From: Gamarada debralockiae
Taxonomy: Eukaryota; Ascomycota; Leotiomycetes; Helotiales; Hyphodiscaceae
Assembly: GCA_002803225.1 (NCBI GenBank)
Contig: NXFV01001841.1
Coordinates: 1 to 45,105 of the forward strand
Length of the DNA: 45,105 nt
Direction of reading: 5' to 3'
Shown: piece after piece, positions 11,179 through 23,109 of the stretch
Numbering within the stretch: the first letter of the stretch is position 1
Layout: every line of letters begins with the position of its first letter
Made by a program: the position numbers and the translations under genes
Notes under the pieces: generated by a model
What the model saw: only the letters and a program-made list of their open reading frames with translations
Databases searched by the model: none
What the model was told of the DNA's origin: nothing

Positions 11179-13298
11179 ATGGCTGAAAATGGTTCAAACG
11201 TCTCCAAATTGAGGAACGCACGTGCTTGTGAGGCTTGTAGGGCAAGCAAGAGTCGGTGCTTTTACAGGAATCAGCAAAGCGTTTGTCAGAGATGTGAACA
11301 AAGCGGAAACCAATGCATTGTTCGAACCAAAGCGCGACCAATGAGAGCAAAGGCATCGTAGGTTACACTTCTTCGACCAACTCATTCATGCTGCTGATTG
11401 TCTCTCCGCAGACGGCCCGGTGGACAAAATTCGACCATTGACCAATTGGCTCATGCTACTGATTCAGACTTCTCCATTAACCTTCCGACTGTCACTGCTC
11501 CGGATCCTGGTGCGGATTGTGAGGAGTTGTTGCAGCATCACAAGGGGATCTTCGCCGACGATGAAGGGAAAAATCTCGAACAAGCCGGGGGTGGTGACCA
11601 ACCACGAGCACACATGCCCCTCATCGAGCAACGGAAAGTCGATCGAAAAGAAGCAGAACAGCTTCTTTCCACGTTTCGGCATAAAGCTCCTTTTTTCCCA
11701 TTCGTCCATATTCCACCAGAAGCCACAGTTCCATCCTTGTCTCGAAGCTCTCCCTTTTTGCTTCTAGCCATCCTTACCGTTGCATCTTCCTCGGATCCAA
11801 AATTGCATTATCAGATGGACCATGAATTCAGACGAGTGCTGAGCTCGAAGGTTATTGTTGAGGGGCAAAAGAGCCTAGATTTTCTGCAGGGCATGTTGGT
11901 GTATATCGCGTGGTATGTTTGACCAAAAACTGCAAGTCTACTGTGCTGACTCTAATCTAGGTATCCAATACACTCAAAACCAAAGAACAATCAAGCATTC
12001 ATATATATGAACCTTGCAATTAGCATTGCTGTTGATCTTGGCCTCGACCAAGAGCACCCCAACATGAATGTTTTCACTGCTATCAGCAGGAAAGGCCTCA
12101 TCGAGAACTCACTTTTTACACAAGCTGGAAAAAGGGCGTATCTGGGATGCTATTATCTCTCATCTGCGTTCGTGATCGATCGTCTAAGATTCGAAGCATG
12201 GCTAATCTTCCCAGCTTGTCGATGGGATTCCAAAAGCCCAACAATTTGCATTATCGCAACTTGATGGATGATCGAGGCGAGGCTTTGTTACAACATGAGC
12301 ACCAAAGCGGATTCAACTCAAACGACATTACTTCACTTGTCAAACTTCAACACCTCACGGAGAGAATTGGTGAAGTTCACAAGTCGAAGCCACAGACCAG
12401 CGATTACCAGGACGCTTCCCTCATGGCTGAGATGGACATTCAGATGTTTCTCAACGAGTTGCAGGAATGGAGGGCGAATACTTCTGCTGACATTCAAAGT
12501 TTACGTGCATTCCTCCTCGAATATTTTCGATTGAGATGATAACTAACCAATCTTCTAGCTTTCGTCGGACTCGCAGAGCGCTTCGCAAACATCACAATCT
12601 ACAGTCACGAGCTCGGATTTCTCCGCCGCCCCTATCGAGATCACCTCAAGTCAGCTGATGCCTCATCACCAGCAAATCAGTCCCATCTCTTTTCGTGCCT
12701 AGATGCATGCAAACGATTCTTTGAGTACCTCATTTCGATCCCTGAATCTAACTACCCCAACTTCACTGCTGTCCAATGGGCCAGTGTTGTGCAAGCCATC
12801 CTCGTCCTCTCACGGCTCACCTTCCTCATGGCCTCGAATCTAGGCTGGACTCCCGAGACCACGCGTGCGAACATCCCATTAATGATGTACCTCGATGCCC
12901 TGTGCTACCGCTTCCAGGCAGTTTCTTCAACACCCACACCCTCGGGCTCCGAACGACCTCAAGACCCCGACGTCTTCTACATCTTCAAGCTCATTCTCGG
13001 ATCTGTAAAGAAGTCATACGAACGTCGCGTAGCAGCCATCACGCCGAAATCATTCGTTGTGGAGATGGGGAAAGCGGTCGGTCCCGCAAGAGGCCATTGT
13101 CCGATGCTCGATCCGAACCTTGCTATGTACTTCGATTCAGACTTGGAGATGAAAGGTTCTAGCTATGACGGCAGTTGGGACTACACTGGAAGTGGAAGTC
13201 TGGTAAATACGCCTGCGAGTCCAAATAAAGCTGGTATGCCGCCGGTGTATTTTGATCTGTGGGCTACGATGACGGGGAGTTGGGCTGAGGAGTTTTGA
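11179..13298 (+). CDS. Zn2Cys6 fungal transcription factor, five exons
   Basis: Nuclear sequence-specific regulator of the Gal4 class. Exons 11179-11357, 11412-11912, 11961-12167, 12215-12504 and 12559-13298 join in phase to 638 residues. The canonical zinc cluster lies near the N terminus: Cys17, 20, 27, 36, 39 and 46, spacing C-x2-C-x6-C-x8-C-x2-C-x6-C, preceded by RARACEACRASKSRC. The middle (about 140-470) has the helical pattern of the fungal-specific regulatory domain, for example the NLAISIAVDLGLDQ and AYLGCYYLSSALSMGFQKP stretches; the latter is formed only after splicing the intron at 12168-12214. The start is the first ATG of the exon (context ACTATGGC). No metabolic gene is adjacent, so its targets cannot be inferred. 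Confidence 0.9.
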
Positions 13299-16200
13299 TT
13301 TTCTCAATTTCCAAGTTCCAATTTGGCAATCATGATCTAGGGTTTCATTTTGGAGAGTTTGGAGAGGCTTCGGAAGTTATTCAGCATGCCTATCTGTCTT
13401 TGGCAATCATGGATACAATGCTTCTGCGGCTCAATTGGGCCGTGCCGTATACTAATATCTCACGTGAGAAAGTACGTGGGCTGTCAGCCGCAGCATCCCT
13501 ATTTATCTTCCAGGACCTCAAAATAAAACATTCAATTCCTCAAACTCAACTTCGCGGGAAACCGATAACCTCATATCCTTTCATTCCTTCCTTTATTTGG
13601 AAAACTCGGCCCCCGAGGTCACACAGCATCAAGTCATTACAACCTGCATCAGGGAAGCCACGATCCAATCACGTGTCCTCACCACTTCCCACTGAGTGTC
13701 ACAATTCTGCAATCCCGCATATCATTCCCGTCACACACCCCAATCTCAACGGGCCCCAAACCCCATCCGGCCTACCTCAATCGGCACTCGCTGTCCGTGA
13801 TCCGTCGAGAAGCTGCATCATGTACGAAGCCATCCTCCAACGCATCGACGCTGTCTCTGCAGTGTTCGGACTCGCGTGTTAGGAAGGGGGTCAATCCTTG
13901 GGGCTATGCTGGTGGTACTCCTTTGCAATCAGTTACGAGTTTTGAGCTTCGGGAGAAAGGATCGATGGGTAGTGGGGGCAGAGGGAGTGGGGAAACTTTG
14001 GTTGAGAAGCAGAAGGCATATTCCGGACGTCTGTAGGATGGAAGATGTTTGGCTATGGGTCATCCATCGCATGAGGGTTGGTGAGTAACTCGAAGAGCGA
14101 TACGAACTGTTATCTACAGTATCGTCTCGTGTATTCCCGAGACACTACTTACAAGATTAGCGAGACGATTGTACTGGGACGCTGTAAGGATTGACCCAGA
14201 ACACTAGGGGATATGGAGACCGGTATTACTCAATCGTCTGATTGTTAGGTTGAAAGTAGGATGATGGAATGGAAGGTAGGAGTGGTGTGGCGTAGAGATT
14301 CATGGATGAGGCCCGGAGGCCAAAAGGCGGTGAATGGCGGCTGAGGGTGTGTGGGAGTGGACGATCATTCATCAATTTCTATTCTCTTATCGCGAGAGTT
14401 CTATAGTTCCATCAGATTTCTATCGTATCATGAATGAGATCTGCACGCCAATTACCCCGCAAGAAACCCTCCCTCTAAAAATTGCTTTTGACGGGAAACG
14501 AGGACAAAGACATTGTTGCGAGCTGTGCAAAATGATGAGGGCTTTGCGGGAGGGAAGAAGCGAGGTGAGGTACAGATAGTGGGGAAGAAGGCAAACAAAT
14601 TTTCAGCCTTGTAGGTTGCTAATGCGCCAATGGTGGGGTAAGGATAGTGAAATAGAGTTAAAAGGCGCTCCGTGCGACAGGTGAGGGGGACAAGATTTCG
14701 ATATCGAATATAAGCTGGTGGATTCCGTCATCCGTCGTACTGCACCGGGACTCTCAGGCTCCAGAATCAGTCATTCGTGAAGCCAAGCCTGTGAGGGGAG
14801 GGTATGACTCTGAATGGCCTCTCAAATGACCGGATTAGGTAGCGGGGTAGGAAGGTGACCGGAATTGAGGAGGAGGTGCAGACGGGATGGACGGGTGTTA
14901 TATTGCTCGTAGATCTTGTGAGTGGTGAGTGAATTATTTGATGGGTGACAAAATGACGAATTGGAGGGGAGGCTCAAGTTATACTAGGTCTTCACTGCTC
15001 GATTGCGTGGCCTTGAGTGGTGGGTGAGCGAGGGTCAGTAGGGGCAAGCAGAGAAGCGAAAGGGGATATGGCTCTCCGGACACTGTGCATGGAATAGCTT
15101 TGCACATTTTTCCTCCCTGCATCCAATGCATAATATGCGAGATGCTGGCAACAATGTTATTGGTTAAGAGAGGGGCGAGCTTCGAATCCTTCGAAGCAGC
15201 TCGATGGAATGAATCATCCAGCCAGAACACGAAGAAAGATGTAAAGCTTTACTGACGATATCTGGGGAACTTGATTCAACATCTTGAGTTCAAGCAATCG
15301 AAACACGAAGGGGATGAAGGCTGCAGTTGTTTTCCTCCGGCCATTGGTTATGGATGAGAGGGAGATGACTTGCAGCCGTCGTCGTGGACTTCTGCTCGCC
15401 AATGGACAGGAGCATATCCCCATATTCTGAGGTACTGATGATGTACCGCACGCAGGTAAGGGAATGTGAATAAGACCCGTTCTCAGGCCCTGAAACGCGG
15501 GACGATCATCGCGAAAATAGATAGGGAAGAAGCAGCCATTCGTGAGCATGTCAATGCTGGAGGGTATATTTTTGAGTTCATCAGATGGCAGCTTACGAAG
15601 CTGCGACGACGAGTAGAATGGCGTACGGCAGCCGTGGCTGAGAAACGATTGGAGGGAGAAGAATTTGATGGAGAACAAAGGAAGCTTTAATGCATTGGGA
15701 AGAAGGGGCTTGAGGAAGAGTGACCATGGCGTCCAGAATGACTGTGTTGGTGTGGGTTGAGACGACGAATGAGGGCTTCGGCAGCCGAAAGATTCTCTTC
15801 ATCCAGCCATATCAGAGTGCTAAGGAGAATCAGTAGGGATAGGTCGGATGTGAGAGTAGGAGTCATTTCATCCATACAATTTATTTACCACACGAACAGA
15901 GGGACCTACCATATCGGGCATTATTTCTCTCTTCCTTCCATTTTTTTCACTCTTCGGGCGTAGATATCTGGTTTGTGGACGCAGCTTCGTCGCCCGTCGC
16001 CTATGAGACTGGCTGTGTTGTTGGCTCTGCAGCGGAAGCATTCCAATCATCGTCACTAGTGGTTGAACGGTCGTCAGTGTGACTGCCCCCCGAATGGAAC
16101 ACTTTCTGAATGAGGCGGCACAGTTTTTGCATTTTCCAAGACCAACCAAGACTGGGGCCTGCTTTTTATCACCACACCTACATCACCTCTTGACTCCCTC

Positions 16201-16851
16201 ATCTCCCAAGCTTCAACAACACCCGGAATCAGATTATCGAGACTCTTGTTCGGAGTCATAACGATGCGACATCGTAGCGTGTCCGCGTCTCCACTCTCGT
16301 CATAAGGGCATTGCTACCCAATATTGCTTTGTACGACAATTAGGCTGAACCATCCATCGCCATCGCCACGGACAACACAGCAACGCTTATCAACAAGATC
16401 AGCAAATTTTTGTACCTATTTTTCTTCTGCCTCTGGATTGTTTATCGCCGGCGGATACGTAACTATCCCTACGATACTACCGTCCTACAAGCAGCATCCC
16501 AAGAGGTTGTCGTCGTTCTTCGATAGAACCGAGGAAGAAGGAAAGACATTCTTCAAGGTCATCTTTTTGCTCGTGGTCGTGGTGACCGGGTCTCTCTTCT
16601 CGGTCCCCCTCGCCTCGTCTCAGTACCCAGCAACACAGCCTCCCCTATCGATAACACTCGCAACGATCGCATCGCCTAACAAAACATCAAAGCTCCCCCA
16701 TCTTTTTTTTATTTTCGTCACGGCCCATCCCACCTCCACCACATACAAACCTCGCGCACAACCCAAAAACAAACACCCCCTCTTCCAGCGATCTGGTATC
16801 GCGTATCCATTATCATCGATACAATTATTAGTTGTCGCACGGCATCATACA
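13299..16851. other. 3.5 kb stretch with no supported gene; 3' part is probably leader of the next gene
   Basis: Both strands contain only short frames with no domain and no convincing splices. The longest (minus 15678-15214, 154 codons) has an unnatural composition. From about 16320 to 16851 the plus strand is pyrimidine-rich (CCATCTTTTTTTTATTTTCG, TCTCTTCTCGGTCCCC) and fits a long promoter/5' leader for the gene at 16852. A noncoding transcript cannot be excluded. Confidence 0.4.
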
Positions 16852-18492
16852 ATGCCTGGAAATGGAAAACCTCCGCAGGTCGCATACCTCTATGAGGTTG
16901 ACGATCAAGGGAAGCCGGTTCATGGGTCGAAGCAAAGCGCACGAAAGGAAAAGGATAGACCGAAGATATCGCAGCGGGACAGTCGAACAGGGAAATCGAA
17001 GAAACCACACAGCGGCAGTGGAGCTGTCGCAAAACATGAAGAGGGTGTCGAGGTCGTCACAGAGAACGATGTGAAGTTGCAGCGACGGAAGAGTTCAGCC
17101 AGCAGCAACAAATCGCCGACGAAACTTTCCAGACCACCGTCGACGCATGAGAACCATACGTTCCCTAAGTTGGCGATTCCGAAGAAGAAGGATGACCCGT
17201 CGCATTTTGGAATTCCAACCCCTACGAGTCGTGCGCCGCCTGTTGTGTCGCAACCGCAACCTATTCCTTTTCGACCAAGAGCTGTTACAGCGCAGACGTA
17301 CCCCGCCAGACCAATGAGCTATCATGCTGCCTACACAAGTGGAGGACATGCGACTGGACCACCGCTGTCGAACTCTGCATATTTCCAGCATACCATGCCT
17401 CCCCCATCATATCCCCCTCCGTCTCCATCCTACATGCGATATGCCGTCACTCCTCAAGCGCAAGTCGACTACTTTACAACCCCCGTCAGTACCACCCCCA
17501 TCAGTGCGCCAACTCTTCAAGAGCGATTCGGTCCAGTTCAGAAAACAACTTATGCCGATCCAATTCAACGGACTTACGATCCCATTCAGCGAACCACATC
17601 GGCATTTGGCGTTCGGGATCCCATACCTCAGCAGATATTTGACAGTGCCTACGATGATGGATATACATCAGCTTCGGAAGGACCAGTACAGAGGAGGGTA
17701 AGCATACGAGGACCACCAGCCAGAAGCAAGCAAGAAGTGGACTATGACTCGATGCCACCACCCCCTCGACCTGGCATCCTTCGCCGGCCCCAAACCGAAT
17801 ACTATGCCGACGCCCCAGAATCACTCTCACGCCGCGACAGCCGATCAGTATACCGTGACGACCTACCCCCTGCTCGTCGGCCAAGCCTACGCCGAGCCTC
17901 AGTCTCCTATGATCTTCCCGACTCTGATCAGGTTCGAGTCTTCGAGCCAGCCAACACTGGCCGCCGACGAAGAAGCTATTACGGACCATCAACAGAGTCG
18001 ACAGGATCTAGCGACTACGTCAGCGACAAAGTCCGGCAAGCACAGAGTTACCAACAAGACGTCGGTGAAACTGTCCCCCTTACCGCCGAACTGTTGAAGC
18101 GACAACAGCGCCGCCAAGCTGGCAGCAGTCGCTCGACCAAATCATCTGGGTCACGGGATGAATCTGACTACAGGAAGTCGGCGACGACACGCACAACGCG
18201 GTCAGGTAGCAATGGCGACGACGAGAATGTCACTATTAAAGTCACGGGCACAGCCCGTGTCATGGTTGGCGGAACGCAGATCGATTGCGCCGACGGCGGC
18301 GAGATTGAGATTAAGCGCCAGCAGAAGACCATACGAAATGGTAGCGAGCGGGGCTCGAATTCGGAATATGGGGGAACTCAAAGGGATCGGTTGGAGGATC
18401 GAAGGAGTAGGGTTGAGAGACCGCCAGGACGGTCAAGGATGAGCTCAAGGAGCAATGGGTCATACACGAGGACGACGCCGCAGTGGATATGA
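16852..18492 (+). CDS. Large intrinsically disordered protein
   Basis: Single exon, 546 residues from the ATG at 16852 (ACAATGCC). The frame is open for another 176 codons upstream, but that part is pyrimidine-rich leader with no ATG. The protein is basic and low in hydrophobic residues: Lys/Ser/Arg-rich first third, a Pro/Tyr/Thr-rich middle (TMPPPSYPPPSPSYMRY; three YADPIQRT/YDPIQRT-like motifs around residues 230-245), then Arg/Ser-rich sequence. One compact stretch near residues 460-490 (VTIKVTGTARVMVGG then QIDCADGGEIEIK) has a beta-strand pattern and is probably the conserved core. No known function. Could be cytoskeletal, cell-wall-stress or RNA-associated; that is guesswork. Confidence 0.75.
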   Translation: MPGNGKPPQVAYLYEVDDQGKPVHGSKQSARKEKDRPKISQRDSRTGKSKKPHSGSGAVAKHEEGVEVVTENDVKLQRRKSSASSNKSPTKLSRPPSTHENHTFPKLAIPKKKDDPSHFGIPTPTSRAPPVVSQPQPIPFRPRAVTAQTYPARPMSYHAAYTSGGHATGPPLSNSAYFQHTMPPPSYPPPSPSYMRYAVTPQAQVDYFTTPVSTTPISAPTLQERFGPVQKTTYADPIQRTYDPIQRTTSAFGVRDPIPQQIFDSAYDDGYTSASEGPVQRRVSIRGPPARSKQEVDYDSMPPPPRPGILRRPQTEYYADAPESLSRRDSRSVYRDDLPPARRPSLRRASVSYDLPDSDQVRVFEPANTGRRRRSYYGPSTESTGSSDYVSDKVRQAQSYQQDVGETVPLTAELLKRQQRRQAGSSRSTKSSGSRDESDYRKSATTRTTRSGSNGDDENVTIKVTGTARVMVGGTQIDCADGGEIEIKRQQKTIRNGSERGSNSEYGGTQRDRLEDRRSRVERPPGRSRMSSRSNGSYTRTTPQWI

Positions 18493-20024
18493 CCATCCGC
18501 TAGATACACTACTCGTCTTCACTTCCTTTTATCTTCAAGCCATTTATTTTCATTCTACAAGCGAGCGAGTGATTAGTTTCTGGAATTTAAGCGTTCATGG
18601 TCATTCACGATTTATTTTTCGATCTAGGATTGGTTTATTGAGGCGGGATATCTTCAACTTCGCTTCTCAAGATTGGATATGGTGCATATAAAATTTTGTT
18701 TGGTGGTCGGCGGCTCTCACTTTCTCCTCTTTCTTTTCTCAATCAAAAGAATGGGACAAAAGCGGGAAGGAAAAGTTGATACCCCCTTGCAAAAAGCACT
18801 TGGGATCTTCCTTTTACTTTTCATTCTGCTGCTCCACTCATCAACATCTCTGTCTAAGAGTGCGTGTTTGGGTGTTGACGAGACAAATTCCTTGATTTGG
18901 CAATGATTTGGCGATACTTTTGTTTCGATACGACATGTATGACACCTGTATGATTTACGATACCTCATTTTCCCTTCACCTCTTTACCATACCATACTTT
19001 AGCTATCTATTTTCCACCAAGAGTCATTTTTTCTTTATCTCAGCTCGGGCTTGGGATTGGCAAGACATTTTCGGATCTTTGGGCAAATTGATATGGGTTA
19101 AGAGACATGCGAATCAGGCTAGCGATGGCCATAGCAAGCATGTAACTTTACCGCAATTTGGACACGGGCATTGGAGTTGGGAAATAGATCTGTATATGCG
19201 CTTTTTCGGCCTTTTCTTGATGTGAGAAGGGGGTGGGGAGCGGACAGGTTTTCTCTGGACTCTGAGAAATGGCTGGGGATGGAGATGGGAGGTGGACGGG
19301 GCAACCCGATATATCACAGGCATCGAGGAACGGTGAAATGAAGCAGATAGGATAGTTAATTAACATATATCAAAGTTTCACTGCTATCTATTTGATTTTG
19401 CGTGCCTTCAAATACTTTTTCACCACTACCCGCTGTACTTTCTGATCCCTTTCGCCTCTTCCTAGCCCCCTATCTTTCGCCACTAATGTCTATCCCTATG
19501 TGCCGGAAAACCCTGTGTGCCGGAATGACTTCATGTTTTGGGGGTTTAAATCCCCACCACATAAATATATAAAGTTATAATCAATTTGCTATTGTTCTTT
19601 AGCTATTTCTCTACAAGAATTCGGTTTGCAGTAAGAAAATATTGTCGTTTAGTCATACTATTAATTATCCTGTTAATAGCATTGAAAGCTACTAAAATTG
19701 TTTTCCCCTGCTATATCGTGACAATTGACCTGCCTCCAAATTTCGGAACTATAGCACGAAGCTCCTATCAAGAATACATAGAGCTCTTAAGTCTTGAACC
19801 CACAGAGAACAAGGAACCTTTATGCCGAATTTATCCGGGCAAGGTGGGAGGTACGAAAGGCGCTTACATAATATTATATTTACAGTCACGCTAATCGTAT
19901 CAAACAACACGTTATATTGGTGTCACGTGAGGTGTTGCGTTCTTCTAGAAGTTTCCATGAGCAACCATATACGTGTCTGCTTCCGCACGCAGCTGCCTCC
20001 CAACTATACAATTTATCTCTGGAT
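18493..20024. other. Intergenic region upstream of the HET gene
   Basis: No supported gene. A short near-repeat, TGTGCCGGAA, occurs twice about 19500-19525. From about 19560 the DNA becomes AT-rich and remains open in the HET frame for a short way without an ATG. Nothing else is seen. Confidence 0.4.
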
Positions 20025-22184
20025 ATGGATATGGATCCTATCGATCGCCGTGTCGAGTTTGGTTTTAGGTGTGTCCATGAGGAGAGAGGACTTGTCCTTT
20101 GCAAATTCTGCAATAAAATTAGGGACTTAGATTCATGGTGTTACGCTGTCATTAGGAAAGGCCCCTATCCACATGAAGTCAAGCATCAGCATCATGCGAG
20201 CTTTGATAATCTACGCCAATCTGCAGTTCTGGGTTGTGGGTTGTGCAACGCAGTTTTGGACGTATTGAAGACGACATCGCCGGACTGGCAATCGATGGAA
20301 GAGATAAAACAGAAAACAACTGACCCTAAACACTGTCAAATCACATATTCTGGATATTTATGGTATGATGGAGTCATATTCGAGCTCCAAGGGGTATCCA
20401 ATAGAGAAGATAGGAGACCATTACGGGTATTTCTCGAAGGTTTCACGAAGAACGGTGTGTGAAATGCTACAATATCACCAGAAGATTCATTGGGGCCAAG
20501 CTCACGTCGTTCAGACGATCCTTTGTCAAATCACTTTTATTTCCGACAGACGGTTGACAGAAGCGATTTGAATGCTTGTTTCGATCTAATTCATAACTGG
20601 ATGCGAACTTGCAAGAGCCACCACAAGGACTGCACTTGGGATGAAGCAAGCATTTTACCATCGAGGGTAATAGATGTTGGACCAAGTTGTGGGTCAATTG
20701 CTCCGAAGTTGCTGATTACAAACGGCGCCAAAGGAGTATGGATTACCTTGAGCCATTGTTGGGGCGGCCACATTCCTGTTTCTACAACTTTAGCGACTCT
20801 GTCGGGTATGATTGAAACGCTACCACTGGATCAACTACCTCCCACCTTTAGAGATGCAGTAGTGATCACCAGAAAACTTGGTTTCCGGTATCTCTGGGTG
20901 GACGCCCTCTGCATCATTCAAGATTCTCCTGAAGATTGGGCAGCCGAATCAATAAAGATGGAAGAGATTTATAGTAAATGTGCTCTTAACATTTGCGCCT
21001 CTGCAGCTCGAAACAGTGGAGAAGGAATCTTCGGAATCTCTAATTCGAATAAGCAGTACAACAAATGTATGGCTGTTCTTCCTTGCCATAGTACATGGCT
21101 CCAAGTTTGGGGGGATGTTGGATTTCGCCTTCACCATCAACAAGCACCAAAGCTAAAGCTGTCTGCTGAAGCGCTTCACGGAAGAGCCTGGGTATTGCAA
21201 GAAAGCTTGTTATCTCCTCGGAGGCTAGACTTCGGCTCTTCAAACCTTTTCTGGAAGTGTTGCACTTCTAGTCTTTCTGATGCCTGTCCAGAAAGGTCTT
21301 ATTATGCCTTCAGTGGGGAGCCTCTATCCGTGGGAAATATTTTCGCCATTCCAACTATGAGGCTGAGCTCGTATCCGACAGTGGGCATCAACATGAGAAA
21401 GGATCATATGAATTTCTGGTATGCCACTATACGGAATTACTTGAGACGTAGCATCACTATTCATGACGACATTCTTCCCGCGATCGCTGGAGTTGCACAA
21501 AAATTTCAACAACGAACAGGTTATCATTACAAAGCTGGCTTGTGGTTGGAGGACTTCCACCGAGGCCTGCTTTGGCAGAGTGATGGCCCAATTACTCGTG
21601 CGAAATCAACAAACAATCCATCCTGGAGTTGGACATCAACAAATATACCCTGGATATTACCCTGTAGAGACTTTGTAACCATGACTGAATACGTCAATGG
21701 ATTCAGAGCTACGATTATTGAGCTAAATATTACTACCCATAACGATAATCCATTCGCTTCGCTTATTACTTCAATGCTTCGCATTAGAGGACAATGGCGG
21801 CGTCTGAATCACTGGAGTAGTGAAAGAGCTCCAGCATATAATAGAATCAATGATAGCAAACAGATGTGGAAGACTACAATTGGACTTGAAGAATATGATA
21901 CAGATATACCTACTGGAAGAGTTATATGTACCATGGATGACAGGTCAGATCCAGAAACATGGAACTCACATTCTCTGGAAAAGGGCCTGATATGTTTTCA
22001 AATTGCACAGTTTAGAAGGACTATGTTTGACTTCTCGGGTATTACAGCAACCACTATTTATGCTCTCATCTTGGAACCGACACATAGAACGCCTGATGAA
22101 TATAGGCGGGTAGGGATTGCAGAAATACCAGAAAATAATGGAATGGCTACCGGATGGGATACTAAGATTATTAGTATTGTTTAA
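20025..22184 (+). CDS. HET-domain (heterokaryon incompatibility) protein, interrupted by one in-frame TGA
   Basis: HET-domain proteins trigger cell death after fusion of unlike fungal hyphae. From the first ATG at 20025 the same frame runs to 22184 (720 codons) except for TGA at 20460-20462 (codon 146). The N-terminal part has CKFCNKI and a CGLCNAV cysteine pair. The HET domain spans roughly residues 225-370: WITLSHCWGG, then LPPTFRDAVVITRKLGFRYLWVDALCIIQDS, EEIYSKCALNICASAA and further on GRAWVLQESLLSPR. The C-terminal half (DDILPAIAGVAQKF, AGLWLEDFHRGLLW) is typical of the family. The TGA could be removed by a 27-nt GTGTGT...CAG intron (20456-20482), which would be unusually short, or it is a nonsense mutation. 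Gene intact otherwise. Start and status are the uncertain points. Confidence 0.78.
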
Positions 22185-22540
22185 TCTCTCGAAAAAGACG
22201 TATTAGCAAAGGACACAAGGCAATGGTCTGAAATCGTGTCTTATTATTATTCTTTCAACCTTCGCAACTTTCGTCCCCATATCCGCCGATTGTCTCCTCA
22301 TTGCTGCTCGACTGCTGCCCAACAGCCTCAAGTACCGTCGCGTATCCTTACAATGTAATATCTAACTTCTCTGCCCAACCGAAGTTCAAAACAATCATAT
22401 CTCTACTTCCGGGCCTTTGAAAATTTTAGTACTCTGGTCTCGCGAGGCTGCGTGCATGGCACATCCTCTCACCAACCAGTCTGTGGTGTTCGCCAACGCC
22501 CACAGGCAACTTCATCATCTCAACCTTCACTCCATCAGCA

Positions 22541-23040
22541 TCTACCCCGCCCCTCAAGCGCTTGTTTGCTTTTCTTGTTCGTATAGTTATGGGTTTGGTT
22601 TGACGGTAAAATAACTGTCGACCATCGTTTGCATGAGCGGCAGCACGGCGAGGGCCGCAAGGCTGGCGCGGCGAGGCTCTTTTCAAGAGGGCCGTTGCAT
22701 ATTATTCATCGGACACTCTGAACACCTTTTCATCAGCAACCACGACGCACTTTAATTGTTTGTTTGTTTGGTCGGTTATACTCTTATGGGCTTGAGTTGA
22801 TGGGGTAAGAGCTGTCGACCATCGGGGGAAATCAACGAGAAACCGGCAAGGCTGATGCGAAGCTGTTCCCTTCCCGCAGTGCCATCGAAAACCTCGCCTC
22901 GTCTGAACGCTTCTCGACCAGCAAGCGCTTCGCATTTCAAGACCTTGCTTGTTTGATTGCAATCTCTGTGTCTTTGGGTTGATGAGGGACGAGGTGTCGA
23001 CTTCGCCTACATCAACGAGAAACCGGCAAGGGTGGCTTGA
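22541..23040. repeat. Three diverged tandem copies of a roughly 190-bp unit
   Basis: Three related segments lie head to tail between the two HET genes: about 22541-22685, 22745-22915 and 22920-23040. Copies 2 and 3 share ATCAACGAGAAACCGGCAAG (22830 and 23013) and all share a GGGTTTGG/GGGCTTGAG/GGGTTGAT block and a (C)TGTCGAC block at matching places. On the minus strand the copies translate to related peptides: QPCRFLVD, HPCRFLVD and, weaker, RQPCGPRR, each followed by a Gln/Lys/Thr-rich stretch. Minus-strand frames stay open over 22702-23049 and 22426-22686. May be a decayed repeat-protein or a noncoding satellite. Confidence 0.55.
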
Positions 23041-23109
23041 CGACGGCACGTTCTTCTCTTAAAGCGCAGTGCAGGAGAATTGAATTTCTAAGGACCGACA
23101 ACGATCATA

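Noticed and set aside
15170..15210. tRNA B-box-like stretch CTTCGAATCCTTCGAAG
   Set aside because: It is a short palindrome with no cloverleaf around it; no tRNA gene is supported in the window.
15214..15678. 154-codon minus-strand frame in the 3.5 kb gap
   Set aside because: No domain, no conserved-looking segment, no supporting splice signals; composition resembles noncoding DNA.
16324..16851. N-terminal extension of the 16852 gene to a 722-residue protein
   Set aside because: No ATG in this part; pyrimidine-rich leader-like DNA. The ATG at 16852 has a good context.
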